A DNA stretch of 64,000 bases from NCBI GenBank assembly GCA_035624215.1, contig DASPRY010000048.1, forward strand, positions 73,114 to 137,113, in the 5' to 3' direction. Position numbers and translations under genes: made by a program. Shown one piece after another: positions 32,995-41,763 of the stretch. The notes below the pieces were generated by a model, which was not told where the DNA came from, did not search any database, and was given only the letters and a program-made list of their open reading frames with translations. Each line of letters begins with the position of its first letter. Position 1 is the first letter of the stretch. This DNA comes from JAFAGX01 sp035624215 (GTDB lineage: Bacteria; Acidobacteriota; Terriglobia; Terriglobales; Acidobacteriaceae).

Positions 32995-33282
32995 GTGGAC
33001 CAGCAACTCAAGCAACTGATGAAGGAACTGGGGGAGGCGATCAACGAGTCGCTGGCCGACTCCGATCAGATCGCGGAAGTCGTATCTAAGATCAAAGAAG
33101 GCGGATACGACATTTTCTTAGTGCTGGAGGCCACGATTGGAGTCAGCAAGCCGGGCGAGAAGGCCAATGACAAGACATCACTGGTCACTACGCTGACCAG
33201 CAATCCCGAGTTTAAAGTCAGCGATCAGGATCTGAAGTTCCTGAAGTCGCTGCGCATCAAAATCGAAGACGACGCCGCATAA
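32995..33282 (+). CDS. Small acidic hypothetical protein
   Basis: A 95-residue protein that starts at GTG 32995 preceded by GGAGGGGG (32983-32990), a very strong ribosome site. Helical N-terminus DQQLKQLMKELGEAINESLA, then GGYDIFLVLEATIGV and the C-terminal LKFLKSLRIKIEDDAA. It is soluble and acidic. I do not recognise a family with known function. It is convergent with the lipid-kinase-like gene. Confidence 0.65.
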   Translation: MDQQLKQLMKELGEAINESLADSDQIAEVVSKIKEGGYDIFLVLEATIGVSKPGEKANDKTSLVTTLTSNPEFKVSDQDLKFLKSLRIKIEDDAA

Positions 33283-33295
33283 ACTTCCGTTACAC

Positions 33296-34201
33296 CTAAG
33301 TCGTAGATGAGGGTGGAACTACGACCTGTAACGCGCTTCGGGCCACAGTTACCTCAATCGGCGTTTGGCATACATACTCTCCATCCGCATAGACGTCGAG
33401 GGGTTTTTCTGTCTCGATTTTCAGGCTGCAGGTTGGCAGGTATTCCACTTCCTGCATTCCCAAATGCCGCCCGAAATACACCGTAGGAAATAGACAGAAC
33501 AGCTTGAACTTGCCGATGGCATGAATGATGCATAAATCGAGCTGGCCGTCATCGAGTTGCGCTTGAGGGGCGATTTGCATGCCGTCTCCGTATGCAGGTG
33601 CGTTAGCGAAAGCAGCCAATACAATTGGAATGGCTGCACGGGTGATCATCTTTTCCGGATGGTCCGGTGCGGGCAAGCTGAGCCGCATTGGCGGCGGCGC
33701 GAACCTGGACAGAGCCGGCAATAAACTGAGAACGTATCCGCCATGGCCGCGCAGCCACCGCGGGAGATTGTTGGCGCGCCGGGCAACCTCCGCGTCTAAG
33801 CCGACTCCGCCGACGCAACAGAAGTAATGCATCGCAGGTTTCGCTGGTGGGAGATCAGTCCCGGAAATTGGCGTGATCACTCCCAGGTCGATGCTGCGGA
33901 CATTTCGCCCACCCGATGAAAATTTCTTCCATGCCGATAACGATGTCTTCTTGTTCGGCAAGCGCAGCGCGTGTGCGAAGTCATTTCCGCTGCCGCACGG
34001 CACAATCATTACTGGGAGCTGCAATTTGACCAACCTTGCCAAGTGACGGTGAATCGTACCGTCACCGCCGAAAATCAGAATCGCATCTGCTTCGGTTGAG
34101 CTGGCGGGCAGGCCGATTACCCATGCGGCATCCGAGTTCTCTCGAAATGGCCTTAAGTCTTTTTCGGATGAATCCAGTCCGAAGATGACGGCGGCGCGCA
34201 T
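33296..34201 (-). CDS. Diacylglycerol kinase family lipid kinase
   Basis: The protein is 301 residues from the ATG at complement 34199-34201 (MRAAVIFGLDSS). The catalytic nucleotide loop is IFGGDGTIHRHLARL (GGDGT), and VPCGSGNDFAHAL (GxGND) is the second DAGK signature. AHMQIAPQAxLDDG-like GMQIAPQAQLDDGQLDLCII near residue 220 marks the C-terminal beta domain. Homologues phosphorylate diacylglycerol, sphingosine-like bases or undecaprenol-type lipids; the substrate is unknown. It is divergent from purM with a 113-base gap. Confidence 0.87.
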   Translation of the reverse strand: MRAAVIFGLDSSEKDLRPFRENSDAAWVIGLPASSTEADAILIFGGDGTIHRHLARLVKLQLPVMIVPCGSGNDFAHALRLPNKKTSLSAWKKFSSGGRNVRSIDLGVITPISGTDLPPAKPAMHYFCCVGGVGLDAEVARRANNLPRWLRGHGGYVLSLLPALSRFAPPPMRLSLPAPDHPEKMITRAAIPIVLAAFANAPAYGDGMQIAPQAQLDDGQLDLCIIHAIGKFKLFCLFPTVYFGRHLGMQEVEYLPTCSLKIETEKPLDVYADGEYVCQTPIEVTVARSALQVVVPPSSTT

Positions 34202-34314
34202 GACTGCGCTAAAGGGTAGCAAATTCGTGCTAAAATGAGCCGCTCTTGAGAGGTTGGTAACTTCTCCCGTAAGCAACAGACGCAGGAATCCCCGCAATCC
34301 TGACGGAATCACCG

Positions 34315-35367
34315 GTGGAACAGAATGCCGCTAACGGCGCGACCTTAACTTACGCCGACGCCGGTGTGGACATCGACCGCGCGAATCGTACCAAAAAGCG
34401 GATCAAGTATCTGGCCCAAAAGACATTTACCAAAGGCGTTCTCAGCGAAATTGGCGGCTTCGGCGGGCTGTTTTCCATCGACAAGGAAAAATACCTGGAT
34501 CCGGTGCTGGTATCGAGCGTGGACGGGGTCGGCACCAAACTGAAGATTGCTTTCGAAATGAAGATGCACCACACCGTCGGCGCCGACCTGGTAAATCACT
34601 GCGTGAACGACATCGCCGTACAAGGCGCTGCTCCGCTGTTTTTCATGGATTATCTGGCCAGCGGAAGAATCGATCCTGAAGTTATAGAAAAAGTAATTGA
34701 GGGTCTGGCGGAAGCGTGCAAACACAACGGCTGCGCATTGATAGGCGGCGAGACTGCCGAGATGCCCGGTTTCTACGCTGAAGGTGAATATGACCTGGCC
34801 GGTTTCATTATTGGAGTGGTGGAGCGGGAGCGAATCATCAACGGCAAAACTGTGCAGGTTGGCGATGTAATCCTGGGTCTGCCTTCCACCGGCCTGCACA
34901 CCAATGGTTATTCGCTGGCACGCAAGCTGTTTTTCGAAGTTGCGGGATACACACCGGAAACTTACGTGAATGAGTTGAAGGGCAAGGTGGGAAACGAATT
35001 GATGCACACCCACAAGAGCTATTGGCCCGTGATCAAGAAACTGGTCGCGGCTGACTGTGTTTCGGCGATGGCGCATATTACCGGCGGCGGCATCACCGAG
35101 AATCTTCCTCGTGTTCTGCCGCGCGGAACGGCTGCCATCATCGAAGTCGGCACCTGGCCAGTCTTGCCGATTTTCGAGCATCTTCAGAAACTGGGGAATG
35201 TTGCGCAGGCAGAGATGCTGCGCACCTTCAACATGGGATTAGGCATGCTGCTGGTGGTACCGGCGGCAAAATTCAAGAAGGCCCAAAGCGTCCTGGAAAA
35301 GGTCGGCGAAAAAGCCTACACGGTAGGGCGGATTGTAAAGGGAGACAGGAAAGTGCTGTACACGTAA
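34315..35367 (+). CDS. purM: Phosphoribosylformylglycinamidine cyclo-ligase
   Basis: A 350-residue protein starting at GTG 34315. PurM signatures: TYADAGVDIDRANRTKKRIK, VSSVDGVGTKLKIA (ATP/Mg loop), HCVNDIAVQGAAPLFFMDY, GGETAEMPGFYAEGEYDLAG and HITGGGITENLPRVLP. It converts FGAM to AIR with ATP in purine synthesis. Another purine gene, purH, lies 7 kb downstream but not in the same unit. It is convergent with the ThyX-like gene. Confidence 0.96.
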   Translation: MEQNAANGATLTYADAGVDIDRANRTKKRIKYLAQKTFTKGVLSEIGGFGGLFSIDKEKYLDPVLVSSVDGVGTKLKIAFEMKMHHTVGADLVNHCVNDIAVQGAAPLFFMDYLASGRIDPEVIEKVIEGLAEACKHNGCALIGGETAEMPGFYAEGEYDLAGFIIGVVERERIINGKTVQVGDVILGLPSTGLHTNGYSLARKLFFEVAGYTPETYVNELKGKVGNELMHTHKSYWPVIKKLVAADCVSAMAHITGGGITENLPRVLPRGTAAIIEVGTWPVLPIFEHLQKLGNVAQAEMLRTFNMGLGMLLVVPAAKFKKAQSVLEKVGEKAYTVGRIVKGDRKVLYT

Positions 35368-35378
35368 CCCGCAAGGCT

Positions 35379-36959
35379 CTATCTCTTGAGTAGATCCACC
35401 GGCTCACGCACATCGATGACGCGAAAATATTTCGCCAGCTCCGGGTAACGCTGCGCAACCGCCTCATACATGGCATACGCCACATTCCGGTACGATTGGT
35501 GACCCGCGGGAGTGGTTCGGAGCTCCGAGATGTAGACCACCTCGGCGAAATCCATTTTGAACAAGGTCCTTTTGCGGAAGGCCAGGGGAATAGCATATTG
35601 CGAGTTTTCTTCCGCTTCCGGAATTCGCGATTGTGCCAGCCGCGCCACGGCGTCAGCGGTTCGCTGCATGGTCGAGCGATATTTCTCCGAAAGTCCCGCC
35701 GCATTGAGTTCTTCCGGGATGTCGTAGCCATGCGCGGTGGTAAATTGCTGGCCGATCTGGATACAGCGGCGGTGACGATGCATGTCGCGGAAGCCGCCGA
35801 TGTCCATCAAAACATCGAAGCGGAACTGCTGTCCCGCGCAGAAGGCCCGCAGTATCTCGTCATGCTTGCCGCGATGATGAAGGCCTGCGTCAATAATTTC
35901 ACGACGGCTCTGTTCGCCGGCGGCGCCAACTGCTTGCCGAATCTGCCGATACGGATAACGGCTGTGCTCGTAGATCAGGGTTGTAGCCAGTTCCACTTCC
36001 AGCGGTTCTTCGTCCAAAAGGTCAACCAGCGGCGCGGGATCGACGCGCTGGCCCGACATCAATTGATTTGCCATTTCTCGCAATTCGCGGCGGGTTTCAA
36101 TTTCATAGGGGTTAGGGTCGGCGTACTTAACCAGGGTTGGGGCGACGCGAACCTCGCGCAAGAGTTCCCGTTCCACATCCGCGCCGAGTTCGGGCGAAAA
36201 GGCGCGAATCTGGTTCACTACCTTGCGCAACGATTGCTCATTCGCGTTGTAGGCCGGCGAAGTGGCGGCGCGCTTCAACAGTTCCCCGAGCCGCCTAACC
36301 TCTTTGTGAGTGTGCGACAGCAGATGCGAAACCTGGCCCTCCAGCGTTCTGGCGTTGACAATTTCCCCAAGAGAGGTGTTGGTGGCCAGCGGCAGCACAT
36401 AGCGCGAGATGTCGAATGCACGCGCCCGCAGGGTTCGTTCATAGGCTTCCTGCTTCATGTCTGCAGGCTTGGGAACGATGCTTGCCAGGTATAGAGTCAT
36501 CCTCTCGGAAAGCGACTCGTATTCGGCGAACAAATGCGCGATGGTTTTGTTGTAAAGCGCGGCTGCTTTCTGGTCTTCGGCAAAGTCGGGAGTGAAGTAA
36601 CCGCTTTTCTTGAAGTCCTGGTAGCGGGTGGAGCGCTCTTGCCCATCCCAGCGCTGCTCGTCGGCAACGGCGATCGCGGCCAGAATGGAAAGCCTCTCGA
36701 TGGCGAGTGCGATGTGGGCCAAATCCGCAATCGAACGATGCCCGTACTGAAAATAGAAGGTGTTGAGAAATTTTTCCGCCTTCTGCTGGCTGATTTCCTT
36801 CAGCGAATCTTTCATGGAAAGCGCTGAGCGCGAATATTTCGCCATGGCGTAGGCCTGAATTTCAGGCTCTGCGCCATAAACCGCATAGACTTCAACCGAC
36901 GGTGATTCGGCGCTGCAATTTCCATTCGTGGGTTCAATTGGGTTGCCGGTTTCAGACAT
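35379..36959 (-). CDS. Tandem ThyX-like protein (FAD-dependent thymidylate synthase family)
   Basis: A 526-residue protein, about twice the usual ThyX length. The first half (about 25-240) has YGHRSIADLAHIALAIERLS and the flavin/nucleotide segment QERSTRYQDF, then RYVLPLATNTSLGEIVNAR; the RHR of the ThyX motif is missing (DEQRW instead). The second half (about 320-520) has RDMHRHRRCIQIGQQ, so RHR is kept but the SxRY part is lost, then QYAIPLAFRKRTLFKMD and ELRTTPAGHQSYR. The two halves seem to be duplicated domains with complementary decay, so composite active sites are possible. Role in dTMP synthesis is inferred; no thyA is in the window. Confidence 0.75.
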   Translation of the reverse strand: MSETGNPIEPTNGNCSAESPSVEVYAVYGAEPEIQAYAMAKYSRSALSMKDSLKEISQQKAEKFLNTFYFQYGHRSIADLAHIALAIERLSILAAIAVADEQRWDGQERSTRYQDFKKSGYFTPDFAEDQKAAALYNKTIAHLFAEYESLSERMTLYLASIVPKPADMKQEAYERTLRARAFDISRYVLPLATNTSLGEIVNARTLEGQVSHLLSHTHKEVRRLGELLKRAATSPAYNANEQSLRKVVNQIRAFSPELGADVERELLREVRVAPTLVKYADPNPYEIETRRELREMANQLMSGQRVDPAPLVDLLDEEPLEVELATTLIYEHSRYPYRQIRQAVGAAGEQSRREIIDAGLHHRGKHDEILRAFCAGQQFRFDVLMDIGGFRDMHRHRRCIQIGQQFTTAHGYDIPEELNAAGLSEKYRSTMQRTADAVARLAQSRIPEAEENSQYAIPLAFRKRTLFKMDFAEVVYISELRTTPAGHQSYRNVAYAMYEAVAQRYPELAKYFRVIDVREPVDLLKR

Positions 36960-37061
36960 TACTGACCTCAGGTTTGGCAGGCAAATTGAAATCTTACTGC
37001 AAGGTTAGATACTGTGCGCGGAAAACACTCTTTTGGAACTTTCCATTTGGCGGCGGAATCA

Positions 37062-37067
37062 TATATA
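37062..37067 (+). promoter_or_regulatory. Possible -10 element upstream of secreted protein gene
   Basis: TATATA in an AT-rich island (ATCATATATAAGGTAATTAA), 20 bases before the ATG at 37088. No well-spaced -35 is obvious. Confidence 0.35.
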
Positions 37068-37087
37068 AGGTAATTAACTAATTGGTC

Positions 37088-37933
37088 ATGTTCCGGTCTT
37101 TCTTAATATTTGCTGGTGCAATCCTGTATTTGAGCACGTTTGCCGCAGCTCAGAGTATATGGCCTGCGGTTCCGGTCTCGGGCGGCGACAATGTTGTGCT
37201 GCCGCTTGTGCTGTCCTGCTACTCAGGTTGCCCTTACGGTGCGAACTCTGAACCGGCATCTCCTACCGTTCCGCCGCCGCTTCCCCGCATGGGCCCGGAG
37301 CTCGCGCTTCAGGTTTATCGCAATCGCGCCAGCATGCAAGCCGAGCAGCTATCATCCTATTCTGCCAGCACCGTAGTCCGCGCAGAGCTGCCCGACACCG
37401 AGCAGTCGGGGGAATATGAGCTCGAGCGCCGCTATTCTGCTCCCCATTCGCTGGCCTTCAAGGCCGTGCGCTTCACCGGCGACAACTTTGTGAAGAGCAA
37501 CGTGATTCTGCGGCTGCTGCAGTCGGAAGCAAGTCATGTCGAAAAAGATGACCCATCGCTGAACGCGCTTACCCCGGCAAACTACAAGATCGCCTATAAG
37601 GGAACGGGGCAATTACAGGCACGCATCGTCCATATCTATCAGGTAAAGCCCCGGCACAAGCGCAGCGGATTATTCAAAGGCCGTGTTTATTTGGATGCGT
37701 TTACTGCCAGCATGGTAAGGGCCGAAGGCAAACCAGTGAAATCGCCTTCCATTTTCCTGAAACAGGTCGAGTTCGTGCAGGACTATGCCGACGTTGATCT
37801 GTTCACCTTACCGGTGCATATGCACTCCGAAGCGCGGGCGCGTATTGTGGGGCGCGCCGTGGTTGACATCTATAACTCCGACTACCACGTGACCACTGGT
37901 GCTGTTCAGGCAGACGCAGCCCCCTCTCTCTGA
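37088..37933 (+). CDS. Secreted protein of unknown function, LolA-like features
   Basis: The protein is 281 residues from ATG 37088. A signal peptide FRSFLIFAGAILYLSTFAAA is followed by QS. After a Pro-rich linker (about 60-75) the mature part is beta-rich: GEYELERRYSAPHSLAFKAV, IAYKGTGQLQARIVHIYQV, GLFKGRVYLDAFTASMVRAE, FVQDYADVDLFTLPVHMHS. These alternating strands resemble LolA/outer-membrane lipoprotein-sorting folds, but no catalytic or lipobox residue is seen. Probably periplasmic. It has its own AT-rich promoter region and stands between thyX-like and fabG. Confidence 0.6.
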   Translation: MFRSFLIFAGAILYLSTFAAAQSIWPAVPVSGGDNVVLPLVLSCYSGCPYGANSEPASPTVPPPLPRMGPELALQVYRNRASMQAEQLSSYSASTVVRAELPDTEQSGEYELERRYSAPHSLAFKAVRFTGDNFVKSNVILRLLQSEASHVEKDDPSLNALTPANYKIAYKGTGQLQARIVHIYQVKPRHKRSGLFKGRVYLDAFTASMVRAEGKPVKSPSIFLKQVEFVQDYADVDLFTLPVHMHSEARARIVGRAVVDIYNSDYHVTTGAVQADAAPSL

Positions 37934-38044
37934 CCACGCCGTACAATTAGCCGACAACCACCCGATGCTCGATCAGCTCCCAATCCGCAGCCGCGTCCAT
38001 GTCCGGCTATAATTCCCTCTTTCTCTGAAGTCAGGAGCGAAATC

Positions 38045-38788
38045 ATGCACTTATCCGGACGGGTTGCACTGGTTACTGGCGCATCCCAGGGAATTGGCAG
38101 AGCCTGTGCGCTGAAGTTGGCGCTGGCCGGGGCAACCGTGGCTGCCGCCTCCCGAAATCAGGAAAAGCTAAATGGAGTCGTGGGAGAAATCGGCGAGCAT
38201 GGCGGAAAAGCAAAGGCCTTTGCGCTGGACATCACTGACGAAGAACAAATCAAATCCGGCATCGGGGCGGCTCTGGCAGAATTTGGCAAGATCGATATCC
38301 TGGTCAACAACGCCGGCATTGCTCGCGATCAACTGGTGATGCGCATGAAACGAGCGGACTGGGATGCGGTTCTCAATACCAATCTGACTTCGGCTTATTT
38401 ATGCATTCAGCAGGTCATCGGCTCGATGCTCAAGCAGCGCTGGGGAAGAATTATTAACATCACTTCTATCTTCGGGCAGATGGGCCAGGCAGGACAGGCC
38501 AATTATGCTGCTTCAAAAGCTGGGTTGATCGGGTTGACCATGGCCATTGCGCGGGAAGTTGGCTCGCGCAACATAACTTGTAACGCGGTGGCACCCGGGT
38601 TCATCGAAACCGCCATGACCGCTGCACTCCCGGAAGAGTTCAGACAGAATGCGCTGAGGAATATTCCGCTGGGAAGACTTGGCACACCCGAGGACGTTGC
38701 GAATGCAGTCGCATTTCTGGCTTCCGAAGAAGCTTCGTACATAACCGGCCATGTGCTGAACGTAAACGGCGGCATGCTGATGGGATAG
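38045..38788 (+). CDS. fabG: 3-oxoacyl-[acyl-carrier-protein] reductase (SDR family)
   Basis: A 247-residue classical short-chain dehydrogenase. NADP loop LVTGASQGIGRACALKLA, NNAG motif ILVNNAGIARDQ, catalytic Ser in NITSIFGQMGQ and YxxxK in NYAASKAGLIGLT, and the C-terminal ASEEASYITGHVLNVNGGM, which is very FabG-like. It reduces beta-ketoacyl-ACP in fatty-acid synthesis; paralogues may reduce other substrates, and no other fab genes are adjacent. AGGAGCG is seen before the ATG. It is followed 12 bases later by a GNAT gene, so the two and perhaps the next gene form one unit. Confidence 0.88.
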   Translation: MHLSGRVALVTGASQGIGRACALKLALAGATVAAASRNQEKLNGVVGEIGEHGGKAKAFALDITDEEQIKSGIGAALAEFGKIDILVNNAGIARDQLVMRMKRADWDAVLNTNLTSAYLCIQQVIGSMLKQRWGRIINITSIFGQMGQAGQANYAASKAGLIGLTMAIAREVGSRNITCNAVAPGFIETAMTAALPEEFRQNALRNIPLGRLGTPEDVANAVAFLASEEASYITGHVLNVNGGMLMG

Positions 38789-38800
38789 CGGAAGCAGGCC

Positions 38801-39322
38801 ATGACGAACATGCCAGGCTCTGATGCACGGACTTGGTCTGTATCCGTGACTGGCCGGGTGGCAATTGTACAGGCGGAATCGCCGGCAGACATCGCCCAGG
38901 CTCGCCAACTTTTTCTCGAGTACGCACAATCGCTGGGCTTCAGCCTTGGCTTTCAGAATTTTGATCAGGAGCTTGCTGGATTGCCGGGAGACTATTCTCT
39001 ACCAGATGGCCGTTTGCTGTTGGCAAGGGTGGGCGATGAGACCGCAGGTTGCGTGGCCATGCACAAGATAGACGCGGATATCTGCGAAATGAAACGGCTT
39101 TACTTGCGTCCGCCATTTCGGGGAAAAGGGTTGGGGCGTATTTTGGCAAATGCGGTGATTGCGGAAGCGCGCAAGATCGGTTACAAATTCATGCGGCTCG
39201 ACACAGTTGAGCCCGTCATGAAAGACGCGGTTGGACTATACCGGCGGATGGGCTTCTACGAAATTGCGCCTTATCGAGTAAATCCCATGCCGGGCACGTT
39301 ATACATGGAGCTGCGGTTGTGA
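38801..39322 (+). CDS. GNAT family N-acetyltransferase
   Basis: A 173-residue protein. The acetyl-CoA loop is LYLRPPFRGKGLGRILANAV (Q/RxxGxG/A type), preceded by the beta strand CEMKRL and followed by GLYRRMGFYEI, the usual end of the GNAT core. ATG 38801 is taken; the second Met (38810) is also possible. Substrate unknown. It sits between fabG and the dienelactone hydrolase gene with tight spacing. Confidence 0.85.
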   Translation: MTNMPGSDARTWSVSVTGRVAIVQAESPADIAQARQLFLEYAQSLGFSLGFQNFDQELAGLPGDYSLPDGRLLLARVGDETAGCVAMHKIDADICEMKRLYLRPPFRGKGLGRILANAVIAEARKIGYKFMRLDTVEPVMKDAVGLYRRMGFYEIAPYRVNPMPGTLYMELRL

Positions 39323-39357
39323 CGCTGCATCTGCTTTTCGACAGGGGGAAGCTGCCC

Positions 39358-40098
39358 ATGAAATCGGCTTGTTTGCTGTTGTCGCTCTTTCTCGCCACGT
39401 TTGCATTCGCTTCCACTTCTAAGAACGTTTCGTACAAAAGCGGCGATGAAACCGTGCAAGGCGTGCTTTACGCGCCTGAGGGTAAAGGTCCTTTCCCGGC
39501 GATTCTGGTGATTCATGAATGGTGGGGTCTCAACGACTGGGTAAAGGAACAGGCCGGAAAGCTCTCGGATCTGGGCTACGTGACGCTTGCTCTGGATCTC
39601 TATCGGGGCAAAGTTGCAACCACGCCTGACGAAGCGCACGAGATCATGCGCGGAGTTCCAGAAGATCGCGCCAAGCGCGATTTGCATGCTGCCTTTGAGT
39701 TTCTAAAATTTCAGCCGGATGTGAAGAAGGACCGCATTGCATCGATTGGCTGGTGCATGGGAGGCGGTTATTCTCTGGATGTGGCGCTTGAGGAGCCAAC
39801 GCTGAGAGCCGCTGTCATCAACTACGGACACCTGGTTACGGACGCAAGCTCAGTGGAAAAGATCCAGGCTTCTATCCTCGGCATGTTTGGCGGACAGGAT
39901 CGTGGCATCCCCGTCGAAGATGTGAAGAAATTTGAAGCACTGCTGAAAGAAAAAGGCAAGAAAGTTGAGGTCGTCATCTACCCTGACGCGGGCCATGCGT
40001 TCGAAAATCCGAACAACAAGGCGGGCTATCGCGCCCAGGACGCGGCGGATGCCTGGAAGCGCACGGTGGATTTTCTGGCCAGCACGCTAAAAATGTAA
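39358..40098 (+). CDS. Dienelactone hydrolase family protein, exported
   Basis: The protein is 246 residues from ATG 39358, with AGGGGGA at 39343-39349 as ribosome site. A signal peptide KSACLLLSLFLATFAFA precedes the alpha/beta hydrolase. The nucleophile is cysteine in IGWCMGGGYS (DLH-type GxCxGG), with Asp in GGQDRGIP and His in DAGHAFENP; IHEWWGLNDW forms the oxyanion region. The family hydrolyses dienelactones or related esters; the exported location suggests action on external substrates. It is the last of the fabG-GNAT-DLH row. Confidence 0.85.
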   Translation: MKSACLLLSLFLATFAFASTSKNVSYKSGDETVQGVLYAPEGKGPFPAILVIHEWWGLNDWVKEQAGKLSDLGYVTLALDLYRGKVATTPDEAHEIMRGVPEDRAKRDLHAAFEFLKFQPDVKKDRIASIGWCMGGGYSLDVALEEPTLRAAVINYGHLVTDASSVEKIQASILGMFGGQDRGIPVEDVKKFEALLKEKGKKVEVVIYPDAGHAFENPNNKAGYRAQDAADAWKRTVDFLASTLKM

Positions 40099-40253
40099 CG
40101 TGAGGCCTATGTGGGGCTGTGCAAGCGAGGAGGCTCAATCGTGCTAGTGCGCTGACACTGTAGTTCTTATCTATGGCACGAATTTCCACTTGCCAGACGG
40201 TACTACTCTGGTTACTATTCAGCATTCCCAGAGTCGAGTTCACGCTTTCGTCT

Positions 40254-40604
40254 ATGAACATCGGAGAAACCATCAGAAACTACCGGCTGCAAAAAGGGAT
40301 GTCCCAGGGCGACATCGAAAAGCGTACCGGCTTGCTGCGCTGCTATTTGTCGCGGGTGGAGAACGGCCATACTATTCCTTCCCTGGATACGCTTTCCAAA
40401 ATTGCGGGCGCCATGGAGTTGCCCCTGTCGCAGTTTTTCGCCGAGTCCGGACACAGCAATGGCACTAAGGGGCTGCCGCAACTTTCCGATGATGAAGTGC
40501 GTTTCCTGAGCCAGATCCGCCGCTATTCCGTGAGCCTGAACGACAGTGATCGCAAGCTGGTGCTCGCCATGGTCAAGAAAATGGCAGCAAATTCCGCGAG
40601 ATAA
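40254..40604 (+). CDS. XRE family transcriptional regulator
   Basis: The protein is 116 residues from ATG 40254. A helix-turn-helix of the Cro/CI type occupies residues 1-60: IGETIRNYRLQKGMSQGDIE, then TGLLRCYLSRVENGHTIPSL and LSKIAGAMELPLSQFF. The rest is a short helical tail, KMAANSAR at the end, with no ligand domain. It is a DNA-binding regulator of unknown target. Downstream lies a degenerate CAGCATT repeat (40607-40631). Confidence 0.85.
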   Translation: MNIGETIRNYRLQKGMSQGDIEKRTGLLRCYLSRVENGHTIPSLDTLSKIAGAMELPLSQFFAESGHSNGTKGLPQLSDDEVRFLSQIRRYSVSLNDSDRKLVLAMVKKMAANSAR

Positions 40605-40606
40605 CA

Positions 40607-40631
40607 CCTCAGCATTCAGCATTCAGCCAAC
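40607..40631 (+). repeat. Degenerate CAGCATT tandem repeat after XRE gene
   Basis: CAGCATTCAGCATTCAGCC, 2.5 units of 7 bases, starting directly after the XRE stop. The rest of the interval to 40867 shows no gene. A 15-base word GAGGTGGCTGAGTGG near 40760 resembles a Ser/Leu tRNA 5' end, but no tRNA fold follows. Confidence 0.5.
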
Positions 40632-40867
40632 CACCCCCAGACGGTATGCACGCATTCACGGGGTTGTGCACACTGATGCGACTTGAGGCTGGCCCAGAAA
40701 GCGCACAGCCGGACGACATTCGCACGGTGTTATTCAGCTGAGATGCCGCTATCCTTCGAGGTGGCTGAGTGGTGATTGTTGGTGACCTTCGTTCTATCCC
40801 AATAGTGACCGATGGAAACCTCGCCACCTTCTCTTATGCCCCGTAGACTTTCAACGGGAGAACTCCG

Positions 40868-41500
40868 GTGACAGTTGACGAGGAACTGAACCTGCTTGAG
40901 TCGCAACTGCGCCGGCTCAAGATCGAATACGAAGTCTATTTCAGCAATCCTACCAAGAAACCGCCGACCGACATTGAATGGAAAGTGCTTTCCCTGCTCA
41001 GGAAGTTCAGCGACGGCGGGCGCATGAACTTCTCGCAACGCTTCCGTTATAACGAAATGGCCCAGCGGTATGCGATTTACTCCGACTTGTGGCGCAAGAA
41101 AGGCCGGATCCGCGAAGAAGGATACCGGCGTCCGCAAGATGCCCTGCTTTCGGTGCAAGGAGTACGTCCCGAGGAGCACCAACCGCAACACCACCCTGCC
41201 TACGGGCTTTCGCACGGGCCGGGCGCCACAGCAGCAGCCGCAAAGGCGCAAGCCGGCCCGCTCACGATTCAATGCTCCGATGCGCGTGCCGAGGGGGACA
41301 AGGTGCAAGAACTCTACCGTGCTCTGGCCGACGCAAAAACAAAAGCCGGTGAGGCGAGTTCGGGGAGCTTCGATAGCTTTCAATCATTTGTGCAGAAAAA
41401 GACTGACCAGATTCGTAAGCAGTACGGCTGCGCCTCAGTCGAATACAGTGTTGACACCCAGGATGGTCAGGTTCACCTTAAGGTAAAACCAAAGCTTTAG
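40868..41500 (+). CDS. Hypothetical protein with MXAN_5187-like C-terminal type domain
   Basis: A 210-residue protein starting at GTG 40868 after CGGGAG. The first 80 residues (LLESQLRRLKIEYEVYFSNP, KKPPTDIEWKVLSLLRKF, MNFSQRFRYNEMAQRYAIYS, DLWRKKGRIREEG) match a pattern I associate with the MXAN_5187 C-terminal domain of Myxococcus proteins, a helical domain of unknown function. A low-complexity His/Gln/Ala linker (about 103-135) follows, then a helical tail with SFQSFVQKKTDQIRKQYGC. Soluble, no enzyme motif. Named only by resemblance. Confidence 0.6.
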   Translation: MTVDEELNLLESQLRRLKIEYEVYFSNPTKKPPTDIEWKVLSLLRKFSDGGRMNFSQRFRYNEMAQRYAIYSDLWRKKGRIREEGYRRPQDALLSVQGVRPEEHQPQHHPAYGLSHGPGATAAAAKAQAGPLTIQCSDARAEGDKVQELYRALADAKTKAGEASSGSFDSFQSFVQKKTDQIRKQYGCASVEYSVDTQDGQVHLKVKPKL

Positions 41501-41684
41501 AGGCTGGGCCGCAGCGCGAGAGCGAGTTGACCTGCTACTTAGGCCAAAACAAGCTGAATTTCAGGCACGTTTTGGAGCAACCCCAATAATACCCAACCAT
41601 CCAAACAAGCAAAAAGGTTGGCCTGCCCTGGCCGAGAACCGTATCTGGCATTCCAGCTTCTGGTTTCGGCGGCTCCAGCCAGCT

Positions 41685-41757
41685 TTTTGCGTCTGGCGCA
41701 AAACACAATCCAAATGATATAGCCTAGGATGACTTGTGAATTACAAGTTACCGGAGG
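41685..41757 (+). promoter_or_regulatory. Inverted repeats and possible promoter before the SRPBCC gene
   Basis: A hairpin TTTTGCG-TCTGG-CGCAAAA (41685-41703) is followed by AT-rich sequence with TAGGAT and an imperfect operator-like dyad CTTGT-GAATT-ACAAG (41733-41747). GGAGG at 41753-41757 is the ribosome site. The 41501-41684 part shows nothing else. Confidence 0.4.
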
Positions 41758-41763
41758 TCGAAG

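Noticed and set aside
40758..40790. tRNA-Ser/Leu-like 5' word GAGGTGGCTGAGTGG
   Set aside because: No anticodon arm, T arm or matching acceptor strand follows; likely chance or a very old remnant.
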